In this document: positions 1 to 4,405 of the stretch, piece after piece | Numbering within the stretch: position 1 is the first letter of the stretch | How the letters are laid out: every line of letters starts with the position of its first letter | DNA from: Armatimonadota bacterium | Lineage (GTDB): Bacteria; Vulcanimicrobiota; JACPDS01 | DNA: 7,001 nt | NCBI GenBank assembly: GCA_016183885.1 | Contig: JACPDS010000061.1 | Span: forward strand, 1-7,001 | Direction of reading: 5' to 3' | Program-made: the position numbers and the translations under genes | The notes under the pieces: generated by a model | What the model was told of the DNA's origin: nothing | Database searches by the model: none | What the model saw: only the letters and a program-made list of their open reading frames with translations

Positions 1-54
1 GGAAATATGATGGCGCAGGCTGGAGTCAAATTTAAATCTAGCGTAAAAAATTAA
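1..54 (+). CDS. C-terminal tail of an unidentified protein (5' end outside window)
   Basis: Frame 1 is open from the first base and ends in TAA at 52-54, encoding 17 residues, GNMMAQAGVKFKSSVKN. The tail is too short to assign to a family. It is called coding because the ribosome binding site of the next gene starts 1 bp after this stop and the next start codon is only 18 bp downstream, as in a plus-strand operon. DsrE-type genes are often next to other sulfur-transfer genes, so a related protein is possible, but nothing in these residues proves it. The tail could also be a chance open frame. Confidence 0.5.
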   Translation, partial: GNMMAQAGVKFKSSVKN

Positions 55-55
55 A

Positions 56-63
56 GGAAGGAG
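56..63 (+). promoter_or_regulatory. Ribosome binding site of the DsrE-like gene
   Basis: GGAAGGAG lies 9 nt before the ATG at 73. It is one of only two convincing Shine-Dalgarno sequences in front of genes in this window, and it fixes the start so that the acidic N-terminal extension is part of the protein. Confidence 0.75.
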
Positions 64-72
64 TTTTTATTA

Positions 73-771
73 ATGGAAGAATCTCAAGAAAAAACACTCA
101 AAGAAAACGAAATTAAAGAAAGGGAAAAAGTAGAGGAAGTTCAAGCCCAAACATCCTCACAACAACCGGAACAAACTAAAGGAGTAGATATTTTAAATGT
201 TAGGAATTTTCTTACTCAAGAAGAAGGAAAAGAACAACAACCTCCAGCGCCAATAGCCCAAGAAGAAGAGGAAGAGGAAGTTATCCCGGTTAAAAAAAAG
301 ATCACTTTCTTTATGTTTAGCGGTGATTTTGATAAAGCTTTTGCGGCTCTTAATTTAGCAGTCGTAGGAGCTTCTTTTGGTTTTGAAGTGGTGATATTTT
401 TTTCCTGGTGGGGACTAAATATTATAAGAAAAGACCAAATGTTTCATAAAAGTAAAATCAAAGGATTTTTCAGGAAACTTATGGCTTTCTTTAATCATGG
501 AGGGATAAAACATCTTCCTATGACTCAACATAATTTTTTTGGACTTTCGCCTTATTTTTTAAATAAATGCTGGAAAGAAAATCAAAGTCTTACATTGCAG
601 GAATGGCTGAAAGTTGCCAAAGAAAGAGGAGTAAAATTTATAGCTTGCGGGAATCTTTCTGAAACTCTTGGTTTTTGCAAAGAAGATCTTCTCCCTATTG
701 TAGATGAATACGGCACTCAAATTGATTTTTTATCTTCTATAGCCGATGGCGGGTTTGCTCTTTGGGTATAA
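73..771 (+). CDS. DsrE/DsrF/DrsH-like (COG2210-type) sulfur-relay family protein with acidic N-terminal extension
   Basis: The protein has 232 residues. Residues about 75-232 match the DsrE/DsrF/DrsH-like family, cytoplasmic proteins thought to bind or transfer sulfane sulfur or to act in thiol redox. The match rests on the opening strand and helix ITFFMFSGDFDKAFAALNLA (77-96), the hydrophobic FFSWWGLNII (109-118), the LPMTQHNFFGLSP segment (148-160), and VKFIACGNLSETLG (187-200), where Cys192 is at the usual family cysteine position. Cys166 and Cys202 are additional. The family core is about 150 residues, so the first 70 or so are extra: charged, rich in Glu, Gln and Lys, with a run of six Glu at 64-69, and probably disordered. 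The start at 73 is supported by a good ribosome binding site. The gene follows the partial gene at 1-54 by 18 bp and converges on the LRV gene with 5 bp between stops. The family call is firm; the biochemical role and partners are not known from sequence. Confidence 0.85.
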   Translation: MEESQEKTLKENEIKEREKVEEVQAQTSSQQPEQTKGVDILNVRNFLTQEEGKEQQPPAPIAQEEEEEEVIPVKKKITFFMFSGDFDKAFAALNLAVVGASFGFEVVIFFSWWGLNIIRKDQMFHKSKIKGFFRKLMAFFNHGGIKHLPMTQHNFFGLSPYFLNKCWKENQSLTLQEWLKVAKERGVKFIACGNLSETLGFCKEDLLPIVDEYGTQIDFLSSIADGGFALWV

Positions 772-776
772 ATTAA

Positions 777-1325
777 TCAGCTTTTATTTTTTAAAATTTT
801 TTCCGCATCATTTTTAACATTTTTATCTTTATCTTCAGCTAATTTTTTAAGAATATTGGGATGAGTATTAGGGTTTCCAGCCACATATCCTCTAAAGAAA
901 GGATCTGTGCTTTCAGCTAATTTTTCAAGAATGCCGGACGGCGTGTTTGGATTTGAAGCTACCAATCTTCTTACTTCTTTATCTTTATCTTTGGCTAATT
1001 TCTCAAGTATATAGGGCGGGGTATTAAGATTGCCGGCTACTCTCTCTTTTATGGACACTTCACACATAATATTGGCTTTATCTTTGTCTTCAGCTAATTT
1101 TTCAAGAATGCCGGAGGGCGTGTTTAGATTTGAAGCTACCAACCTTTTTACTTCTTTATCTTTATCTTTGGCTAATTTCTCAAGAACTTTCGGATCTTTG
1201 GAATATTTCGCAAGTTCCTTTATTTTAGATTTTTTAGTTAACGGTGATTTATTTTTTTTTCTAGTATCAATCACATTATAGGATTGATTAAAATCAGTGT
1301 TATTTTTTCTTTTAAGATTCGACAT
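777..1325 (-). CDS. Leucine-rich-repeat-variant (LRV-like) helical repeat protein
   Basis: The protein has 182 residues. Residues 1-40 are a Lys/Asn-rich basic leader, and the rest is five copies of a roughly 26-residue repeat of the type NPNTPxxILEKLAxDKDKEVRRLVAS. Repeat ends fall near residues 66, 99, 125, 151 and 177. The second unit (67-99) is 7 residues longer because of an insertion around ANIMCEVSIKE. The NPNTP, LxKLA and VRxxVA consensus is that of the LRV (variant leucine-rich repeat, HEAT-like) family, which forms right-handed helical solenoids and usually serves in protein binding; no catalytic motif is present. There is no signal peptide, so it is probably cytoplasmic. It lies 31 bp downstream of the GAF-GGDEF gene on the same strand and may be co-transcribed. 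No Shine-Dalgarno precedes the ATG. Two parts of the gene are nearly identical at DNA level, a sign of recent internal duplication. The target is unknown. Confidence 0.8.
   Translation of the reverse strand: MSNLKRKNNTDFNQSYNVIDTRKKNKSPLTKKSKIKELAKYSKDPKVLEKLAKDKDKEVKRLVASNLNTPSGILEKLAEDKDKANIMCEVSIKERVAGNLNTPPYILEKLAKDKDKEVRRLVASNPNTPSGILEKLAESTDPFFRGYVAGNPNTHPNILKKLAEDKDKNVKNDAEKILKNKS
914..1007 (-). repeat. Direct repeat copy A inside the LRV gene
   Basis: These 94 bases match 1091-1184 at a fixed offset of 177 bp with 4 mismatches by hand alignment. The offset equals 59 codons (one 26-residue repeat plus one 33-residue repeat), so the reading frame is kept. This is coding repetition, not a mobile or CRISPR repeat. 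Confidence 0.9.
1091..1184 (-). repeat. Direct repeat copy B inside the LRV gene
   Basis: This is the partner of the copy at 914-1007. It contains the same 34-base perfect stretch at its high-coordinate end (1151-1184) that copy A has at 974-1007. Such long identity between LRV units suggests a tandem duplication or gene conversion too recent to have diverged. Confidence 0.9.
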
Positions 1326-1356
1326 ATTGAAAAAATTTATATAAAAAATATTTTTT

Positions 1357-2559
1357 TTACTTTTCTTGGCAATTACATTCTGAGCATACTATTACTCTAT
1401 TTCTTCCGCTTTCTTTAGCTTTGTAAAGACATTGATCAGCCGCTTCTACAATGTCACTGCCCTTAGAACCGCAGGTAGGATAGCAGCTTACACCGACGCT
1501 AATAGTGATTTTAACCGATAATTCATCGCTTGCTTTTAAGATGCTATTTTCAATTGACTGGCGCAAACGTTCGGCGATAGTTTGTCCTCCTTTAAAAGGA
1601 GTTTGAGGGAGAAGCAAAGCAAACTCTTCTCCTCCATAACGGGCAGCGCAGTCTATTTTACGAGAATTTTCTTGAAAAATTTTCGCTACATGCATTAAAA
1701 CCATATCGCCCACTTGATGTCCATAAGTATCGTTAAATTTTTTAAAATGATCTATATCGCATAAAATTAATACTCCTGTGCCATATTTTTCTCCTTGACG
1801 TTTTGATTTTTCTATTTCTCGTTCTAAAAAATCAAAAAAATAAGAGTGGTTATAAAGATGGGTAAGCCCATCCCTTAAAGAACGTTCTTTAGCTTCTTGA
1901 AACATAAACTTTAATTTAGAGTTAGCATCTCTTAAATCTTTTGTGGCTTGCTTTACTTTTTCTTTCATCTTATAAAATAGTTCGTGTTCAATTATAATAG
2001 AACCAAAATAGTTTGCCATAATTCTTGTAAAATGTAATTGTTCAGTGGTAAAAGGAGATTTATCATCATGTTTAACAGATTCTATAATTCCTAAAATTTG
2101 ATTTTCGGAAACAATCGGAATAGAAATTAAAGAACCGGGATTCCACTCTAAAAGTTTAAGAATTTTTTTATCAATAACTTTATAAATATCAGATCCATGC
2201 AGTATTGTTGGTTCTGAAGCTAAAGCTCTTTTGCCAACGCCTTCTTCTCCAAGCTTAACTTTAATATTTCTACTTAAATTTATTTCTCCAAAAGTTGTTT
2301 TAAGGCTTAAAATATCCGTTTCGCCTTCTTTTAAAAATACATATCCGGCATCGGCTTGAATTTCTTGGATAATCGGACATATCATAATATAAAGCACTTC
2401 AGCTAAATCAGTATAAAGTTTATCTACTCGGCTAATTGACTCTAAAAGAAGGAGCATGCGGTTTATGCTTTCTTCCGGCCTTTTAACTTGAGGTATATAA
2501 GAAGTTTGGGCAGGTATAGCTTCAACTTCTACATTTTGAATAATTTTATTTTCTTCCAT
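1357..2559 (-). CDS. GAF-GGDEF diguanylate cyclase
   Basis: The protein has 400 residues, with no signal peptide or membrane segment. Residues about 35-195 form a GAF-type sensor domain, with typical segments GVGKRALASEPTIL (107-120) and SLISIPIVSENQILGIIE (143-160). Residues about 195-225 form a charged helical linker that could be a dimerising coiled coil. Residues about 226-390 are a GGDEF domain that makes cyclic di-GMP from two GTP. It is predicted active: GGEEF at 309-313, the DID metal-binding motif at 268-270, and DGLTHLYNHSYF at 230-241. The product-inhibition I-site RxxD is present (Arg300, Asp303) at the canonical spacing before GGEEF. The C-terminus carries a small cysteine cluster (Cys392, 395, 397). 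The signal sensed by the GAF domain is unknown. No EAL or HD-GYP domain is in the window. The ATG at 2559 has no Shine-Dalgarno but has TATAAT just upstream. The LRV gene follows after 31 bp. Confidence 0.93.
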   Translation of the reverse strand: MEENKIIQNVEVEAIPAQTSYIPQVKRPEESINRMLLLLESISRVDKLYTDLAEVLYIMICPIIQEIQADAGYVFLKEGETDILSLKTTFGEINLSRNIKVKLGEEGVGKRALASEPTILHGSDIYKVIDKKILKLLEWNPGSLISIPIVSENQILGIIESVKHDDKSPFTTEQLHFTRIMANYFGSIIIEHELFYKMKEKVKQATKDLRDANSKLKFMFQEAKERSLRDGLTHLYNHSYFFDFLEREIEKSKRQGEKYGTGVLILCDIDHFKKFNDTYGHQVGDMVLMHVAKIFQENSRKIDCAARYGGEEFALLLPQTPFKGGQTIAERLRQSIENSILKASDELSVKITISVGVSCYPTCGSKGSDIVEAADQCLYKAKESGRNRVIVCSECNCQEK

Positions 2560-2732
2560 AAAAAATTATAAATTTATATATTTTCGTATAAATATGTAAT
2601 AATTTTATAAATTTTATTAAAATCCTTTTTTTTATAAAAGACATTGCGTCGGGGCGGGGCGGATGAATGACAAATAAATATTAAAGGAATTGTTATAAAT
2701 TTAAAGAATTTAATTTTTTAATAAATTAAAGC
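2560..2732. other. AT-rich spacer with a GC-rich island between the GGDEF gene and the tRNA
   Basis: Nothing coding is seen here. Positions 2560-2640 are almost pure A/T. Positions 2646-2662 are an abrupt 17-base island with 16 G or C, read as GCGTC followed by two GGGGC units and GG. The A/T richness resumes up to the tRNA. The spacer should contain the divergent promoters for the GGDEF gene and the tRNA, but no pair of -35 and -10 boxes stands out; TATAAA at 2694-2699 is a weak candidate for the tRNA. Confidence 0.5.
2565..2570 (-). promoter_or_regulatory. Possible -10 element close to the GGDEF start codon
   Basis: Read on the minus strand this is a perfect TATAAT ending 5 nt before the ATG. 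If used, transcription would begin at or next to the start codon and the mRNA would be leaderless, which fits the missing Shine-Dalgarno. No good -35 is visible at the usual spacing, and the region is so A/T-rich that TATAAT can arise by chance. Confidence 0.25.
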
Positions 2733-2808
2733 GGCCCCATCGTCTAGCGGCTTAGGACGCCGCCCTCTCACGGCGGTAACGGGGATTCGAATTCCCCTGG
2801 GGCTACCA
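2733..2808 (+). tRNA. tRNA-Glu (anticodon CTC)
   Basis: A full cloverleaf of 76 nt includes an encoded CCA at 2806-2808. The acceptor GGCCCCA (2733-2739) pairs with TGGGGCT (2798-2804), the first pair being G-U, and the discriminator base is A2805. The anticodon stem CCGCC/GGCGG (2760-2764, 2772-2776) encloses the loop CTCTCAC, so the anticodon at 2767-2769 is CTC, reading GAG. The T arm GGGGA/TCCCC (2781-2785, 2793-2797) encloses TTCGAAT. The segments CGTCTAG and the CCGCC/GGCGG anticodon stem strongly resemble other bacterial tRNA-Glu genes. CTC is the accessory Glu anticodon; a TTC isoacceptor is expected elsewhere. Confidence 0.97.
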
Positions 2809-2822
2809 AATTTAAGATTCGT

Positions 2823-2832
2823 AAAGGAGGTG
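2823..2832 (+). promoter_or_regulatory. Strong Shine-Dalgarno-like motif without an obvious gene
   Basis: AAAGGAGGTG is a 10-base match to the expected complement of the 16S rRNA 3' end, the best in the window, 14 nt after the tRNA. Downstream TTG (2834) gives only 7 codons, and GTG (2830) overlaps the motif and gives 17. The frame of the P460 gene is open back through this point but has no ATG, GTG or TTG at a usable distance. It may be a remnant, a tiny leader ORF, or chance. Confidence 0.35.
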
Positions 2833-2867
2833 CTTGTCTATATATCATTATTTTTAATAGTACGATT

Positions 2868-2873
2868 TATAAT
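2868..2873 (+). promoter_or_regulatory. Candidate -10 box upstream of the P460 gene
   Basis: A perfect TATAAT lies 63 bp before the ATG at 2937. A second TATAAT lies at 2906-2911. Neither has a recognisable TTGACA-like box at 16-18 bp spacing. One of them probably serves the P460 gene, but the A/T background makes this weak. Confidence 0.3.
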
Positions 2874-2922
2874 AAGCCGCTAAAATATCGGAATTTAAAA
2901 TTTTCTATAATAAAAAATAAAA

Positions 2923-2930
2923 AAGGAGAA
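2923..2930 (+). promoter_or_regulatory. Ribosome binding site of the P460 gene
   Basis: AAGGAGAA has its GGAG core 8 nt before the ATG at 2937. It settles the start codon, which also puts a signal peptide at the exact N-terminus, even though the frame stays open further upstream. Confidence 0.8.
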
Positions 2931-2936
2931 ATATTT

Positions 2937-3455
2937 ATGAAAAAGTCAATAATAATTATTTTAATATTATTATGTGTGAACCTTATATTATATGGAATTG
3001 TTTTAGCTCAATATAAAACGGAAGCGTCAAAGGAAAAGACTATGTTTATACGAGCCTCCGGAAGAGATATTTGGGATTACTTAAAAAAGATGGATTATGC
3101 GAAGAAATGGAAGATGTGGCCCGGCAAAGGAGCTTTTTATAAAGGGAAAGAACCTCATGGCGCTTTATTAACAACTTATGTTAATGATTCTGCTTATATG
3201 GCTATTACAGAAAAAAAGGGAATATTGCCTGAAGGAGCCATTGTGGCAAAAGAAAACTACTCCCCCGACAAGAAATTAATGGCTATTACAGTTATGTATA
3301 AGCTAAAGGGATATAATCCTCAGAGAGGAGATTGGTTCTGGGCAAAGTATTTATCGAATGGAAAAATTGAAGGCGAAGGGAAGATGGATATGTGCATTAA
3401 TTGTCATAGTATGGAGGAATATAATGATTATATTATGACCTCATCGTTAAAATAA
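2937..3455 (+). CDS. Exported cytochrome P460-family c-type haem protein
   Basis: The protein has 172 residues. A positively charged start (MKK) and hydrophobic stretch 4-24 ending in VLAQ form a secretion signal, possibly cleaved after Ala24. The mature part of about 148 residues matches the cytochrome P460/c'-beta fold. Visible landmarks are PHGALLTTYVND (73-84), ILPEGAIVAKENY (96-108), GDWFWAKY (131-138), and a single C-terminal haem c site CINCH (153-157) with His157 as proximal ligand. P460 proteins are periplasmic and oxidise hydroxylamine, with or without NO; the related c'-beta proteins bind NO. From memory of the Nitrosomonas P460 sequence, the lysine cross-linked to haem would align with Met88 here, so hydroxylamine chemistry is doubtful; Lys93 or Lys94 is near. 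It needs a cytochrome c maturation system not seen in this window. The deacetylase gene follows after 48 bp. Confidence 0.85.
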   Translation: MKKSIIIILILLCVNLILYGIVLAQYKTEASKEKTMFIRASGRDIWDYLKKMDYAKKWKMWPGKGAFYKGKEPHGALLTTYVNDSAYMAITEKKGILPEGAIVAKENYSPDKKLMAITVMYKLKGYNPQRGDWFWAKYLSNGKIEGEGKMDMCINCHSMEEYNDYIMTSSLK

Positions 3456-3503
3456 TTAAAAAATAAAATCGAAGTAGTTTAAATATATAACTAAATTAAG
3501 ATT

Positions 3504-4379
3504 ATGAATAATAAATATATAAATAAATTTTATTTTTATATAGTTTTTAATATTTTATTTTTTATTTTTTTAATTTTAAGCTGCCAAAATATTTACTTTA
3601 AAATAGTATATGCTAATGAGACCTCTTCTTATAAGTTTTTTTCTTTTGAAAAATCACTGCTTGCGGTTCATAAAAAAAGAAATCCAGCTAATAAATATTG
3701 GGAAAGAGCTAAAAGAGAAGTAGATAAGGCTGTTTTAGAAATTCTTGCTCAACATCGTTTTGAATTAGAAAGAGGAATTAAATATTATAAATTAATTCAG
3801 GGCAATCCTTTAAAAAAACAAGTGGCGCTTACCTTTGATGATGGACCGCATCCAGATTATACGCCAAAATTGTTGGAAATTTTAAATAAATATAATCTTA
3901 AAGCTACTTTCTTTCTTACAGGTAAAATGGCGGAAAAATATCCGGAACTTGTGAAAGCAGAGATTAAGGCAGGACATAATGTGGGGAATCATACTTATCA
4001 TCATGTTAATTTAACAAAGATTCCTGAAGAAATTATTGCCATTGAAATTAAAGCTTGCGGCGATGTGCTTAAAGATATTATTCATCAACCTCCTCATCTT
4101 TTCCGCCCTCCCGGAGGAGATTATGACGATGAAGTGGCTAGAACTGCTGAAGCTTTAGGCTATATTATGGTTCTCTGGACAGATAATTCTCATGATTATA
4201 CTAATCCCCGGGGAAAAAATATTAAAGAACGCGTACTTAATCAAATTGAAAATGGAGGCATTATTTTATTCCACGATGGAGTTGAGCAGACTTTAGAAAT
4301 TCTCCCTCAAATTATTGAATACCTGAAACATAAAGGTTATGAATTTGTTACGATTGATGAAATGATAAAAAATAAATAA
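3504..4379 (+). CDS. Polysaccharide deacetylase (NodB/CE4 family), exported or membrane-anchored
   Basis: The protein has 291 residues. Residues about 9-30 are strongly hydrophobic and would act as a signal anchor or signal peptide; the ILSC at 24-27 is a possible but imperfect lipobox. Residues about 38-103 are a charged, probably helical spacer. The NodB domain spans about 105-290 with all five motifs: TFDDGPH (110-116, Asp112 and Asp113), HTYHH (163-167, metal ligands His163 and His167), RPPGG (201-205), the W225/D227/D231 region, and ILFHDG (254-259, His257). It is therefore predicted to be an active metal-dependent de-N-acetylase of peptidoglycan or another N-acetylglucosamine polymer outside the cytoplasm; the substrate cannot be told from sequence. 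The ATG at 3504 is the first in frame and has no Shine-Dalgarno. The gene converges on the ABC permease gene with 26 bp between stops and no visible terminator hairpin. Confidence 0.93.
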   Translation: MNNKYINKFYFYIVFNILFFIFLILSCQNIYFKIVYANETSSYKFFSFEKSLLAVHKKRNPANKYWERAKREVDKAVLEILAQHRFELERGIKYYKLIQGNPLKKQVALTFDDGPHPDYTPKLLEILNKYNLKATFFLTGKMAEKYPELVKAEIKAGHNVGNHTYHHVNLTKIPEEIIAIEIKACGDVLKDIIHQPPHLFRPPGGDYDDEVARTAEALGYIMVLWTDNSHDYTNPRGKNIKERVLNQIENGGIILFHDGVEQTLEILPQIIEYLKHKGYEFVTIDEMIKNK

Positions 4380-4405
4380 AAAATTTGGCGTCTGTATATT
4401 CTAAT

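Noticed and set aside
914..1184. Repeats considered as a CRISPR array or mobile element
   Set aside because: There are only two long copies, they are in frame within a coding gene, they encode LRV units, and there are no short repeats with unique spacers or terminal inverted repeats.
1030..1281. An 83-codon plus-strand open frame
   Set aside because: It is antisense to the LRV repeats, whose low-complexity coding sequence keeps the opposite strand open. The protein resembles no family and no ribosome binding site precedes it.
2646..2662. GC-rich island as a G-quadruplex
   Set aside because: There are only two GGGG runs plus one GG, too few for a standard four-tract quadruplex.
2830..2883. 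A 17-codon GTG-started peptide after the tRNA
   Set aside because: The GTG overlaps the Shine-Dalgarno motif itself, leaving no spacing, and the peptide has no recognisable feature.
2829..2936. A longer P460 protein starting near the orphan ribosome binding site
   Set aside because: The frame is open but has no ATG, GTG or TTG at proper spacing, the added residues look random, and they would bury the signal peptide; the start at 2937 has its own ribosome binding site.
4380..4405. A bidirectional terminator between the convergent deacetylase and permease genes
   Set aside because: I find no inverted repeat followed by a T-run in these 26 bases.
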